A stretch of DNA of 64,000 nucleotides from Micavibrio sp. UBA6212 (GCA_002421905.1 DISK01000001.1:1-64000), one strand, 5' to 3'; shown: positions 39,949 to 49,671, counted from the first letter of the stretch. Notes: generated from the letters alone by a model not told the origin. Numbers and translations: made by a program.

Positions 39949-41616
39949 ATGCTTCAGGCGCTCCATATCAAAAATGTTGTTTTGATCGAGCAACTCTCGC
40001 TCGAGTTTACCAATGGTCTGTCTGCCTTGACGGGGGAGACGGGAGCGGGAAAATCCATCCTTCTTGATTCACTTGGGCTGGCTTTGGGCGCGCGGGGTGA
40101 TGCCGGATTGGTTCGCCGCGGGAGTAATCAGGCCAGTGTTACGGCAGAATTCGACATATCTCCAGATCATCCTGTTTATGATGTTTTGAAAGAACAGGAT
40201 ATTTTATGCGAAGGCGTGTTGATTTTAAGGCGTGTACTGAATGAGGATGGGCGCAGTAAGGCTTATGTCAATGATGAGGCTGTCAGTATCGGTTTTTTGA
40301 AAACGATCGGCGAGTTTCTGGTTGATATTCATGGACAATTTGAAACTTATGGACTCCTAAATCCATCTACGCACCGTATCGTATTAGATCAATTCTCCGG
40401 AAATTCATCTTTTCTATCAGATAGTTCTGATGCATTTCGCAAGTGGCGCGATGCTGAGATTATGTTGGCTGAGGCTGAAGAGCAGGCCGCCCGCGCCATG
40501 GAAAACGAAAGCTATATACGGGATTGTGTCGAGGAGTTGCGGGATCTTTCTCCTGTTGAGGGGGAGGAATTGTCTCTGGTTGAGAAAAAGAAACAGATTC
40601 AGCATGTTGATGCGCTTCGTGAATGTTATGCCTTGGTTGGTGAGGCGTTGGGTGGTGAGCAGGGGGCCGATATTCTGATTGGTCAGGCTTGGAAAAATCT
40701 GGAGCGGCACGCCGATAAGATTGGCAGTGATATTTCCGGATTGATTGAGGATTTGAATGGTGCGTCTGAAAATATCCAGCAGGCCTGTCGAAAGTTGGAT
40801 CAACTTGCTTCAGCGCTGGATATTGATCTGAATCTCGAGGAAATTGAAGATCGTTTGTATGCATTGCGTGCTTTGGCGCGGAAACATCATTGTGCGGTTG
40901 ATGATTTGCCTCGTCTTTTTGAAGAGCTTTCAGTCAAGCTTGAGATGGTGGACGGGCAAGAAGATGTGTTGCGTCAACTCAGGCTAAAAGTTGAAGAGTC
41001 CAAGGAAAAATACAGGCTTTGCGCGATTAAGCTTCATGAACGTCGTAAGAGTGCTGCGCAACAGATTGATAAGGTTATCAATTCAGAATTAAAACCTCTC
41101 AAATTAGATAAATCTGTGTTTGAAACTTCAGTCGAGTTGTGTCATTCTGAAACTGCATGGGGCGCATACGGTTTCGACGATGTTCGGTTTCTGGTTGCAA
41201 CAAATGCATCATCTGATACGGCTCCGGTTTTGGAGTCTCTCAATAAAATTGCTTCTGGTGGGGAGATGGCGCGCTTTATGCTCGCGCTTAAAGTCGTTTT
41301 AGCCGACTCTGCACCACATTCCGGTGTTTTTGTCTTTGACGAAATTGATACCGGAATCGGTGGCGCTACCGCGTCTGCCGTTGGGGAGCGTTTGGCCAAA
41401 TTGGCTGAGAAGCATCAGGTGATGGTTGTAACTCACTCTCCGCAGGTCGCATCTGTTGCAGACCATCATTGGATGGTTTCCAAAAGCGGGGGACGAACTA
41501 CTATTACTCCGTTAAAGGGACAATCCAGGCAAGAAGAGATCGCGCGGATGCTCTCGGGGGCTGAAATCTCGAGTGAAGCCAGAGCTGCCGCTGCGCGATT
41601 GTTGGATACGGGTTAG
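39949..41616 (+). CDS. recN: DNA repair protein RecN
   Basis: SMC-like ATPase for double-strand break repair, 555 residues. N-terminal half-site with Walker A LTGETGAGKSILLDSLGLALG (29-36 core), then two antiparallel coiled-coil regions (about 155-360), and a C-terminal half-site with the signature SGGEMARFMLALK and Walker B VFVFDEIDTGIGG followed by THSPQVAS. Complete. No GTTC-N6-GTTC or other LexA-like motif lies in front of it or of bamD, so unlike in Escherichia coli it may not be an SOS gene here. Confidence 0.96.
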   Translation: MLQALHIKNVVLIEQLSLEFTNGLSALTGETGAGKSILLDSLGLALGARGDAGLVRRGSNQASVTAEFDISPDHPVYDVLKEQDILCEGVLILRRVLNEDGRSKAYVNDEAVSIGFLKTIGEFLVDIHGQFETYGLLNPSTHRIVLDQFSGNSSFLSDSSDAFRKWRDAEIMLAEAEEQAARAMENESYIRDCVEELRDLSPVEGEELSLVEKKKQIQHVDALRECYALVGEALGGEQGADILIGQAWKNLERHADKIGSDISGLIEDLNGASENIQQACRKLDQLASALDIDLNLEEIEDRLYALRALARKHHCAVDDLPRLFEELSVKLEMVDGQEDVLRQLRLKVEESKEKYRLCAIKLHERRKSAAQQIDKVINSELKPLKLDKSVFETSVELCHSETAWGAYGFDDVRFLVATNASSDTAPVLESLNKIASGGEMARFMLALKVVLADSAPHSGVFVFDEIDTGIGGATASAVGERLAKLAEKHQVMVVTHSPQVASVADHHWMVSKSGGRTTITPLKGQSRQEEIARMLSGAEISSEARAAAARLLDTG

Positions 41617-41653
41617 GTCGATGTTAATATTTGGTAGGTAGTATTAGGTCATA

Positions 41654-42901
41654 ATGAGACAGTTAAACGAAGGTTTTGCCACAGGGAGCGGCGCCGTAAA
41701 AAGCAGTAATAGCGAGGGATTTCTCGCTGTGGGCGAAGGCCATGAGCTGCATTATATACGCGCAGGAAAACCCGGTGGTATGCCGATGATCGTTTGCCAT
41801 GGTGGCCCGGGAGCATGGTTGGATCATGCGTATCGCACACTTCTCGATTCCAGCGAATTTGATGTCGTTATTTATTCCCAGAGGGGGTGCGGGCTTTCGC
41901 ATAGACGTGGCGAACCTCAACGCCCTGCAACACAGGATATTCACGAACTGGAAAGATACTACGTCGAACGTTCCTTACATGTCAGTGAAGGAAATGATCT
42001 GGATCACCAGATCCATGATGTGGAGATCATCCGTCAACATTTCTTCCAAGACCAAAAAGTGCATGTCTTGGGCGGGTCATGGGGCGGCGCTCTGGCTATG
42101 CTTTATGGAATTCACTATCCCGATCGTACCGAAGGGTTGATTCTGCGTTGCACATCTTTGACAGAACTTTGTGGTGCCATGAATCCGATTGACGAGGCAG
42201 AAACTGTTTCCCAACGGTTACATAATCCTTGTTTTGCCCGACTGGAAGATAAGATCAAGGATTTGATCGGTGCTGACCAGTATAAGGTTTCGAATCTGTT
42301 CCTTCATTTGTATCAGGGGCTGCATGACAAGCTTCCTGATGGACGTATCTGGAGTGACCACGAGAAATGTGATGCAGCTATATCTTGGCGGGTCTGGAAC
42401 AAGAGTTTGCAATATACGCGTATTAGTGAAAGCGAAGCTGAGAATGTTGTTCGCTCCGATATGGAACAGAACGTCAAATTCGGCTTCTTGTTCAGCAAAT
42501 TGTTGTTGGGTTATCCAAAATTCGGACGCAGTTATTTCGAGAAGATGCTCCCTGAATTTTATAAAAACTCTCAGGCGAATATTATGATTGTCCACGGGAC
42601 AAATGATAAAATTTGTCCAATTCAGAATGCGTATGATGTATTCGAGTGGTTCTCATCCGAGGCCCCACCTCGCGTTTTGAACTCTGGCACCTCTGTTTTT
42701 AATTCGGATATGCGCGTTGCCTTTATGCCTGTGAACTCCGGTCATGCGGATGATGATGTCGGAATGTGGGGAGCTTTGTCCCGTATGGTTCAGTACGCCG
42801 GGGCTGTGGCATTGTTCAAGCATGATGAGGGGCAAGATCAAGATGGTTTGGCTTCTACTGTGGTGACGACTGAGCGTTTCAAGGCCCCTGAGCCCCTTTG
42901 A
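41654..42901 (+). CDS. pip: Prolyl aminopeptidase-like alpha/beta hydrolase
   Basis: 415 residues, S33 family. It has the oxyanion HGGPG motif (VCHGGPGAWLDH), SQRGCGLSHRRG (the family's DQRGCG with Ser for Asp), the nucleophile elbow GGSWGGALAMLYG and late Asp/His candidates (HGTNDKICP, NSGHADDD). Typical enzymes are near 315 residues; this one is about 100 longer, mainly through an insert before the nucleophile (LERYYVERSLHVSEGNDLD) and additions near the C-terminus. Substrate preference for N-terminal proline is therefore uncertain. It sits between recN and ligA on the same strand, a place where this gene is not usual. Confidence 0.8.
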   Translation: MRQLNEGFATGSGAVKSSNSEGFLAVGEGHELHYIRAGKPGGMPMIVCHGGPGAWLDHAYRTLLDSSEFDVVIYSQRGCGLSHRRGEPQRPATQDIHELERYYVERSLHVSEGNDLDHQIHDVEIIRQHFFQDQKVHVLGGSWGGALAMLYGIHYPDRTEGLILRCTSLTELCGAMNPIDEAETVSQRLHNPCFARLEDKIKDLIGADQYKVSNLFLHLYQGLHDKLPDGRIWSDHEKCDAAISWRVWNKSLQYTRISESEAENVVRSDMEQNVKFGFLFSKLLLGYPKFGRSYFEKMLPEFYKNSQANIMIVHGTNDKICPIQNAYDVFEWFSSEAPPRVLNSGTSVFNSDMRVAFMPVNSGHADDDVGMWGALSRMVQYAGAVALFKHDEGQDQDGLASTVVTTERFKAPEPL

Positions 42902-42955
42902 TTTTGCTATCAATTAATCTCTTTCCTGTTTGATTTTTCCTGCTAAATTGGCTGG

Positions 42956-45040
42956 ATGACGAACCAATCCTCCTTGTTTGCCGATCCGGCTGTTATTGCC
43001 GAGTATCAAAAACTTGTTGCTGAAATCAGGCAGCATGATGAGGCTTATTATCAAGAAGATGCGCCGAGAATTTCTGATGCGGACTATGATGCCCTTCGTC
43101 GCAGACTGGAAGAAATAGAAATCCAACATCCTGAACTGGTGTCCAAAGATAGTCCGAGTCAAAAAGTTGGAGCGGGGCCATCCAAAGGATTCAAAACAGT
43201 ACAGCATGCTGTCCCAATGTTGTCTTTGGGAAACGCCTTTGAAGAAGAAGATGTCACCGACTTTTTAACACGCATTCGGAATTTCTTGAAACTACCTGAA
43301 AGTACGGAAATTGAAATTGCAGCCGAGCCTAAGATTGACGGGTTATCCTGCTCTTTGAGGTATGTGAACGGCAAGCTGGTTCAGGCGGCAACACGAGGGG
43401 ATGGTATGACGGGTGAGGATATCACAGCCAATGTCATGGCTATTGAAGACGTCCCAAAAATAATATCTGGTGATGTTCCAGAGATTCTGGAGGTGCGCGG
43501 CGAGATTTATATGCGACGGGATGAATTCTTCAGATTGAATGAAGAACAGGGAAAGCTTGGTGGAAAGATTTTTGCCAATCCACGCAATGCGGCTGCGGGA
43601 TCTGTACGGCAGCTTAATCCGGAGGTGTCGGCTGCGCGGCCTTTACGATTTTTCGGATATGCCTTGGGGGAAGTTTCAAAACCGATTGCGCAGACACAAG
43701 ATGGTATTCGGCAAAAATTGAGGTCATGGGGTTTTGCGCAAGCCGAACCACAGTCTTTATGTCATAGGGCTGATGAAATCCTGGAATATTACCGGACGAT
43801 TGAGGCACAACGCCCCGACCTTCCTTATGATATTGATGGGGTCGTGTACAAGGTTGACCGGATTGATTATCAAGAGCGGTTGGGCTTTGTTGCGCGAGCT
43901 CCGCGCTGGGCGATCGCCCATAAATTTCCGGCGGAAAAGGCAGTGACTATTCTACATAAAATTTCTATTCAGGTTGGGCGCACTGGCGCTCTTACTCCTG
44001 TTGCGGAATTGGAGCCAATTACTGTTGGTGGTGTTATTGTGTCGCGTGCAACACTTCATAATGAGGATGAAATCATCCGCAAAGATATTCGTGTCGGGGA
44101 TCATGTTATTGTACAGCGTGCGGGTGATGTCATTCCGCAAATTGTATCTGTTTTGGTCGAAAAGAGGATTGCAGATTCAAAGCCGTTTGATTTTCCTCAT
44201 GAGTGTCCGATCTGTCATTCTCATGCCGTTCGTGAGGAAGGTGAGGTGGTTTGGCGCTGTTCAGGTGGTTTGATTTGTCCTGCTCAGGCTGTCGAGCGGC
44301 TCAGGCATTTTGTATCGCGTCTGGCCTTTGATATTGAAGGGTTGGGGTCAAAAATCATTGAAGAGTTTTATGCAGAAGGTTTGGTTAAAACACCTGCGGA
44401 TATTTTTACGTTGGAAGCGCGCGACAAGAGAAGTTTAACGCCGATTCGAAAACGCGAGGGCTGGGGCGACTTATCTGCCAAGAATCTTTTCGAGTCAATT
44501 GATAAACGACGGACTATTTCATTGCCTCGCTTTATATATGCGCTGGGAATTCGTCAGATTGGGGAGGCAACCGCCAAGCGTTTAGCGGAGGCCTATCTGA
44601 CATTTGATGCTTTTTATCAAGCGATGATTGAAGCCGCCAATCAGGAATCGGAATCCTATCAGCAGCTGTTGAATGTTCAAGATGTCGGTGTGGGTGTTGC
44701 AGCGGATGTCATTGCATTTTTTGCGGAAGCTCATAACAGAGATGCTCTTGATGATTTGTTGGCGCAAATTCAGGTGCAGGCGTTTGTTCCGGTCAAAACA
44801 AAAGATACACCTGTTTCCGGTAAAACTGTTGTGTTCACTGGGACTCTTGTAACCATGAGTCGTCCGGAGGCCAAAGCCCGAGCGGAATCATTAGGGGCCA
44901 AGGTTGCTGGCAGCGTTTCAGCCAAGACTAATTTTGTTATTGCGGGGGAGGATGCTGGATCAAAACTGACCAAAGCAAAAGATTTGGGTGTGCGTATTTT
45001 GAGCGAGCAGGAATGGACAGAGTTAATTGCCGGATATTAA
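42956..45040 (+). CDS. ligA: NAD+-dependent DNA ligase
   Basis: Seals nicks in replication and repair. It is 694 residues. N-terminal Ia domain (YYQEDAPRISDADYDALRRRL); adenylation domain with the nucleophile Lys 126 in EPKIDGLS and EVRGEIYM; OB fold (VGRTGALTPVAELEPITVGG); four-Cys zinc site CPIC...CSGGLIC; helix-hairpin-helix repeats; and a C-terminal BRCT domain (GKTVVFTGTLVTMSRPEAKARAESLGAKVAGSVS). All domains are complete. It closes the lpxC-bamD-recN-ligA run and ends in a bidirectional terminator. Confidence 0.98.
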   Translation: MTNQSSLFADPAVIAEYQKLVAEIRQHDEAYYQEDAPRISDADYDALRRRLEEIEIQHPELVSKDSPSQKVGAGPSKGFKTVQHAVPMLSLGNAFEEEDVTDFLTRIRNFLKLPESTEIEIAAEPKIDGLSCSLRYVNGKLVQAATRGDGMTGEDITANVMAIEDVPKIISGDVPEILEVRGEIYMRRDEFFRLNEEQGKLGGKIFANPRNAAAGSVRQLNPEVSAARPLRFFGYALGEVSKPIAQTQDGIRQKLRSWGFAQAEPQSLCHRADEILEYYRTIEAQRPDLPYDIDGVVYKVDRIDYQERLGFVARAPRWAIAHKFPAEKAVTILHKISIQVGRTGALTPVAELEPITVGGVIVSRATLHNEDEIIRKDIRVGDHVIVQRAGDVIPQIVSVLVEKRIADSKPFDFPHECPICHSHAVREEGEVVWRCSGGLICPAQAVERLRHFVSRLAFDIEGLGSKIIEEFYAEGLVKTPADIFTLEARDKRSLTPIRKREGWGDLSAKNLFESIDKRRTISLPRFIYALGIRQIGEATAKRLAEAYLTFDAFYQAMIEAANQESESYQQLLNVQDVGVGVAADVIAFFAEAHNRDALDDLLAQIQVQAFVPVKTKDTPVSGKTVVFTGTLVTMSRPEAKARAESLGAKVAGSVSAKTNFVIAGEDAGSKLTKAKDLGVRILSEQEWTELIAGY

Positions 45041-45065
45041 AAACAGGCCTTAGGCCTGTTTTTTG
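45039..45065. terminator. Bidirectional terminator after ligA
   Basis: AAAACAGGCC-TTA-GGCCTGTTTT followed by TT. The stop codon of the convergent 77-residue gene is inside the hairpin loop. Confidence 0.92.
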
Positions 45066-45283
45066 AGTTCCTGAAGTTTTTTCAACTCGGTCTCGACGAT
45101 AGGTGGGTAGTCGCGACGTTCAACAAATTCACCACCGCCAGAATTGCGGGTCATGGATAATTCAAGAGCGTTCACCAAGACATCCGCAGTCAGAACATCC
45201 TTTTGGTCGATAGCTAATTGCAGAGCATAGAAAATGCGATCACTCAAGCGAAATGAATTCATATCTGATTCTTGCATATTCAT
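45050..45283 (-). CDS. Small conserved alphaproteobacterial protein
   Basis: 77 residues. SFRLSDRIFYALQLAIDQKDVLTADVLVNALELSMTR followed by ERRDYPPIVETELKKLQELK. I know similar short proteins with an RIFxALxLAxDQ segment and a paired helix in other alphaproteobacteria, without assigned function. A GAGA-type ribosome-binding site precedes the ATG at 45283; an ATG two codons later is possible. The first two-thirds resemble a TPR-like helix pair. Its last codons and stop are part of the terminator hairpin shared with ligA. Confidence 0.7.
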   Translation of the reverse strand: MNMQESDMNSFRLSDRIFYALQLAIDQKDVLTADVLVNALELSMTRNSGGGEFVERRDYPPIVETELKKLQELKKQA

Positions 45284-45319
45284 ATTTTTCTCTTTTTCCT
45301 AATTGCGAAAGGGTTTCGA

Positions 45320-46360
45320 TTATTGGATAAAAATTTTCCCATCGTTGGGACTATTAAAAACATTATTATCAATAAAAGTAAAGAAGCGGTCAAGAAATGC
45401 CGAGCGGTATTCGTCTTTTTCCATTAGAATTTCGTGCTGGGCGCCTTTTATTTCCAATAACTCACACCTCTCAATACGGCTGGCAACTTCTCGAATAGCG
45501 ATATTGCTGATCAATTGATCATCACCTGCTATGCCTATGAATACCGGGGTTTTTATTTGTTCGAGGTAGTTCTTACGGGTCAGGATTTTGCATGATTTTA
45601 CGGCATCATTCAACCATTTATTGGTAGGGCTCCCGATAGCGAGGTGGCCATATTCCGGATGAGCAAAAAATGCTTTTTGCAGTGCAGCGCGTTCCTCGTC
45701 TTGCGAAAATATTCCTTTGAGACCTGAGCGCTCTCTGTATTGTTCTGACCAGTCGCATCCTCCGGGAACGTAAGATGTCGGGTTAAGAGCAAGGAGCTTG
45801 ATGAGGCCAAATCTTAACAATTTTGGTATTTTTTCAACAATCTTGATTCTAACCATCGGTGCGGTCAGTGCGGCCGCAGAAAAAATTGTTTGCCCCCGTG
45901 ATGTCTTATTGTATTCGGCGAGGTAGCGTAGAGCCAAATGCCCTCCTAGCGAGTGGCCCATCATCAAGGCGGGCAAGCGCAAATGATTATTCTCAATGTC
46001 AATGGCTGCTGAAAGTGCGACTTCGTCAATCAGAATGCTTAAATCTCTTAGCAGCTCGTCAAATCCGGCAGAGTGTCTTTTATGGGGATTCTTGAGGTAG
46101 CGGCCCGAGCCTCCCTGACCAGGGAGATCAATGATGATGGGTTTAATACCTCTGTTGTCGAGGTCTTGCGAGAGTTCGAAATACTGTTCTCCGAAATCGC
46201 CCAGCCCCCCGATGATAACGGTGATAGCCCTATAAGCCTTGCGCGTTCTGGGGAGGCCGTAGCGGATTTTTATACCGCTTAATTCACGGTAGCTCCAATC
46301 CCAGTTTTCTATGGGTTGAAAGCGAGGCTGCGAAAGTAAAGGGTGAGAGTCGTCGATCAT
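45320..46360 (-). CDS. pldB: Lysophospholipase-like alpha/beta hydrolase
   Basis: 346 residues of the Hydrolase_4 (serine aminopeptidase S33/monoacylglycerol lipase) type. It shows IIIDLPGQGGSGRY, the nucleophile elbow LMMGHSLGGHLALRYL, a cap region with NPTSYVPGGCDWSEQYRE and, near the end, GDDQLISN (Asp) and IKGAQHEILMEKDEYR (His). The GAQHEIL..KDE ending and the cap sequence fit lysophospholipase L2 (PldB) of alphaproteobacteria. No signal peptide. It is downstream of chpT by 35 bases on the same strand and may be co-transcribed with it. Confidence 0.82.
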   Translation of the reverse strand: MIDDSHPLLSQPRFQPIENWDWSYRELSGIKIRYGLPRTRKAYRAITVIIGGLGDFGEQYFELSQDLDNRGIKPIIIDLPGQGGSGRYLKNPHKRHSAGFDELLRDLSILIDEVALSAAIDIENNHLRLPALMMGHSLGGHLALRYLAEYNKTSRGQTIFSAAALTAPMVRIKIVEKIPKLLRFGLIKLLALNPTSYVPGGCDWSEQYRERSGLKGIFSQDEERAALQKAFFAHPEYGHLAIGSPTNKWLNDAVKSCKILTRKNYLEQIKTPVFIGIAGDDQLISNIAIREVASRIERCELLEIKGAQHEILMEKDEYRSAFLDRFFTFIDNNVFNSPNDGKIFIQ

Positions 46361-46395
46361 GTAAAGCCTGTCTGATATGAATGTCTTTTTATATT

Positions 46396-47043
46396 TTACT
46401 GCCTAATCGACCATATAACTTTATTGTCGGCGCTTAGGTTGAGCTTGATGTCAAAATTGTAGTTGCGCGCTGTTTGCCCCAAAATATAAGGGTGTACCAG
46501 TCTGGGATCCAAATCGGAAACCGCAAGGGTTCCTGCCAATGCCTTTTCAACGTTTTCGCGGACGGTGGCATCAGTTCCTTCCGCTGTCACCAGTAATTCA
46601 CCATTTTCACCCGGATCTGCGTAGATGTTTCCGCCTTTTGGCAAACATTCCATCGCCAGAAGCAGGGCCCCCATCAGGAGCTTACAGGCGCCGGTTGCTT
46701 TCATGTCAATTCCAAGCGGACTGTACGGATCCCAGCTTTGACGGATTTTTCCATCCACGCGAACTAAAGCGCCGAAGGCTTTTTGAATATCTTCGGGTTT
46801 CAGATTGCCATCGCGGCCCCCTGCTCCGTAAGCAATCCGGAAAGCTTGTAGGCGGGCGGCAGCCGAAGCGGCACTGTGGGCGATCAGGTCGGTTGCCTGT
46901 TTTATGCCTTCGGGGTCTCCCACCATTTCTTCCATAAACTCGATTCCGTTGTTGATTGCGCCCACTGGAGAGACAAGATCATGGCAGATTCGTGATGCCA
47001 GAAGTTCCAAAAGAATTGTGCTGTCTTGGAGTTGTGTTGTCAT
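46396..47043 (-). CDS. chpT: Histidine phosphotransferase ChpT
   Basis: 215 residues. The phosphotransfer helix LLASRICHDLVSPVGAINNGIEFMEEM carries His 21 and matches ChpT. The C-terminal part has the degenerate kinase ATPase fold of the family (GACKLLMGALLLAMECLPKGGNIY) without nucleotide-binding boxes. ChpT takes phosphate from the CckA receiver and passes it to CtrA or CpdR. It is a dimeric cytoplasmic protein. ctrA and cpdR are not in the window. The likely donor CckA is encoded about 34 kb away. It is divergent from the PodJ-like gene. Confidence 0.95.
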   Translation of the reverse strand: MTTQLQDSTILLELLASRICHDLVSPVGAINNGIEFMEEMVGDPEGIKQATDLIAHSAASAAARLQAFRIAYGAGGRDGNLKPEDIQKAFGALVRVDGKIRQSWDPYSPLGIDMKATGACKLLMGALLLAMECLPKGGNIYADPGENGELLVTAEGTDATVRENVEKALAGTLAVSDLDPRLVHPYILGQTARNYNFDIKLNLSADNKVIWSIRQ

Positions 47044-47257
47044 AATAATTTTGCTCCGGAGTAGTTGAAGAATCAGTGCGGAAATTGAGTCTATATAGGG
47101 ACATCAAGATTGCAGAAAAAATGCGATTTGCCAAGGTTTAGCAGGGCTAAGCCCCGTGACGGTCGTTAGAAAAAGCCTATTTTGAAATAAAATGCCAAAT
47201 ATGGAAGATGTTTTCGTGAGATATCTTCGAGATTGTGGAAAAATTGGGGGTATCGTC

Positions 47258-49663
47258 ATGTTTTTCTTGGCGGAATTATACAAAATGATTATGGTGAGTG
47301 CCATGGATGACATCACTGGAAAAAAATTCAGTCTTCAGGACTGGGTGACGCGCCGCGCCGCTAATCAGGTGGGTGGAATGGCGTCGAGGGTATCTGTTGC
47401 CGAATCTGTACAGCCCGTTGCGATTAAAAGGGCTGTTAACGGAGATGATGATGCTTTGGCATCACTTGACAGCGCAGATCAGGAGCAAGATGACCGCGAC
47501 GTTATTATGTCCCACATGACGGGTCATGATGATATGTCCCGAGAAAATCAAGAACAGAGTGAGGATAAGATGGCTATAGAAGCGTTTAAGGCTGAAAGCA
47601 AAGCTGCAATTCCCGAAGGTAGCCCATCCGGAAGCTCTGTAGGTGGTGGGGCTGTCCAGCAATTGCAGATAGTTCGCTTGTTAAGTGATCTGGGCGAGAG
47701 ATTGCGCCAAAGTGAAAAAGAACGTGAAGTTTTGTGGAAAGAGCTTGAGTCTTGCCGCAAGCTTATCAGTGATCTGGATGGTAAAAATTCCAAATCCGAA
47801 TTGTCTTATAAATCCTTAAAGGAAAAAGTATCAGAAAAGGAACAGTTCATCACTGATCTGCTGGAAAAACAGAATGCGCTTGAGGATCTGGTGAAAGCTC
47901 AGGGTGTAACATTCGAGACAGCCAAAACAGAGCAAACTGATCTTAAAGGCAAGCTTGAAGAAAAGCTCAGCAATATTGAAACGGCAGCAGGTAGTGCAAT
48001 CGTCAGAATTGAAGATGCACTGGTTGAAAATTCTAAACTGGCAAAGCGTGTTGAGCAGCTTAGTCAGGATAAGGTTCGGTTGTCTCGCAAGCTGGAGGCC
48101 ATGGAAGAAGCCTTGACGCAAACGCAAGACACACTTAAGGCCAAGGCACTTGTGTTGTTGACCGATCAGGCTTTGGCTACGCGTACCAATTTGCCGCAAA
48201 CGCCTGCATGGACAGGTGATGACACTTTGAGAGTTTCGGCACGCGCACAGTCTGTCGAGCAAGGTTCGAGAGAGTCAGCGCGAGATATGGCACAAGACAC
48301 AGGGCCTCTGGCCGATATTGCGGCATCCATAAAAAAACAGCAACAGGCATCGGACATTAGTAACAAGGCTTTTGTTGTTGCACTTGTGGTGTTGGTCATT
48401 GCATCCGGCGTGTTAATCAGTCAGATCAATTATAAATCTTTGCCGATGTTTTCTGGTTCAACAAGTCCGGAAAATGCAGTTGTGGATCAGGCTCCTATTG
48501 CAACTATTGCAACGGAACCAGACCAGCAGCAGTTGATGGCGGATATCGCCAAGCTGGCCAGTCAGATCGAACCTGCAGCAGATGATACTCAAGACGTTGC
48601 ACAAAGTGGTGCTCTCCATCTTTCAACAGATGAGATTTTAGAGCCTACGGAGTTTGATAAAGCGATTGATGCAGAAGATCGTGCGCTTGAGAAGTTTAAT
48701 GCGGAAGCTCCAGAGGGAGAAATCTCGTTGCGAATTAAGCCTGATGCCTCTTTGCTGAAATCGGTAAAAGCGATCGAAGCCAAGGCGTTTGATGGCGATG
48801 CGATGGCTCAGCATGATCTGGCTGCGATTTATACGGCGGGGCATTCCGGTGTGAAAGTCAATTATGATCGCGCTGCCAAATGGTTCTTTGAGGCTGCCCA
48901 TCAAAATATTTCCAATGCACAATATAATCTTGGCGTTCTGACCCAGCAGGGGTTGGGCGTAAAGCAAGATATTGGTCAGGCTATTGATTTATATCGTGTA
49001 GCGGCCGCCAATGGTCATTCTGAAGCAGAATATAATCTGGCGATTGCGTATATCGAAGGTGTTGGAACTGAGTATAATCCGCAGATAGCAGCAGCCTATT
49101 TTCAAAAAGCTGCGGCAGGGGGAATTGTTGAAGGTGCTTATAACCTCGGACTCTTGCATGAGAATGGATTGTTGGGAGAGTCACAGCCTGATGAAGCCGT
49201 GTTCTGGTATAGTTTGGCTGCAGATAAGGGAAATGAGCAAGCACAAGCAGCTTTGAAAGCTCTGAAGGCCCAGTTGAGCATGAGTGATGAAGATGCTGCG
49301 CGGATCGTTGACCGGATCGCGCAAACCAAGCCTGGTTTTGCCGATCAGAATGGCCATGCCTCTATGCCGGAAGCAGCCAATAATATTATGAAGGCCGCGC
49401 AAAATCAGGTTGAAACTCCTGCCGTAACCGGTTCTATCAAAAGTCCTGCATCACCAGTTGAGTCAGGTGTTGTGACACAGATACAAGAGCAATTGCGCCA
49501 AACAGGGTATTATGACGGATCGCTTGACGGGAAATTGTCAGGAAACCTGACCAGTGCCATCAAGGATTACCAGAAGGCGCAAGGTTTGAAGCAGGATGGT
49601 CTGGCTAATGAAAATTTATTGGTTCGTCTTCTTGCCGATCAGTTGCCAGCTTCGGGAGAATAA
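47258..49663 (+). CDS. PodJ-like polar organizer with Sel1 repeats
   Basis: 801 residues from the ATG at 47258 (GGGGGTATC upstream); ATGs at 47192 and 47303 are alternatives. The N-terminal cytoplasmic part is charged with a long coiled coil (about 160-290). A single membrane helix FVVALVVLVIASGVLISQI lies near residue 375. The periplasmic part has four to five Sel1-like repeats (DAMAQHDLAAIYTAG, NAQYNLGVLTQQGLGV, EAEYNLAIAYIEGVG, EGAYNLGLLHENGLLG, QAQAALKAL) and a C-terminal peptidoglycan-binding domain (VVTQIQEQLRQTGYYDGSLDGKL). This order is that of Caulobacter PodJ, which places polar organelles and is cut by periplasmic proteolysis. Ends in a terminator inside ispE. Confidence 0.82.
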   Translation: MFFLAELYKMIMVSAMDDITGKKFSLQDWVTRRAANQVGGMASRVSVAESVQPVAIKRAVNGDDDALASLDSADQEQDDRDVIMSHMTGHDDMSRENQEQSEDKMAIEAFKAESKAAIPEGSPSGSSVGGGAVQQLQIVRLLSDLGERLRQSEKEREVLWKELESCRKLISDLDGKNSKSELSYKSLKEKVSEKEQFITDLLEKQNALEDLVKAQGVTFETAKTEQTDLKGKLEEKLSNIETAAGSAIVRIEDALVENSKLAKRVEQLSQDKVRLSRKLEAMEEALTQTQDTLKAKALVLLTDQALATRTNLPQTPAWTGDDTLRVSARAQSVEQGSRESARDMAQDTGPLADIAASIKKQQQASDISNKAFVVALVVLVIASGVLISQINYKSLPMFSGSTSPENAVVDQAPIATIATEPDQQQLMADIAKLASQIEPAADDTQDVAQSGALHLSTDEILEPTEFDKAIDAEDRALEKFNAEAPEGEISLRIKPDASLLKSVKAIEAKAFDGDAMAQHDLAAIYTAGHSGVKVNYDRAAKWFFEAAHQNISNAQYNLGVLTQQGLGVKQDIGQAIDLYRVAAANGHSEAEYNLAIAYIEGVGTEYNPQIAAAYFQKAAAGGIVEGAYNLGLLHENGLLGESQPDEAVFWYSLAADKGNEQAQAALKALKAQLSMSDEDAARIVDRIAQTKPGFADQNGHASMPEAANNIMKAAQNQVETPAVTGSIKSPASPVESGVVTQIQEQLRQTGYYDGSLDGKLSGNLTSAIKDYQKAQGLKQDGLANENLLVRLLADQLPASGE

Positions 49664-49671
49664 GAAGCAAA

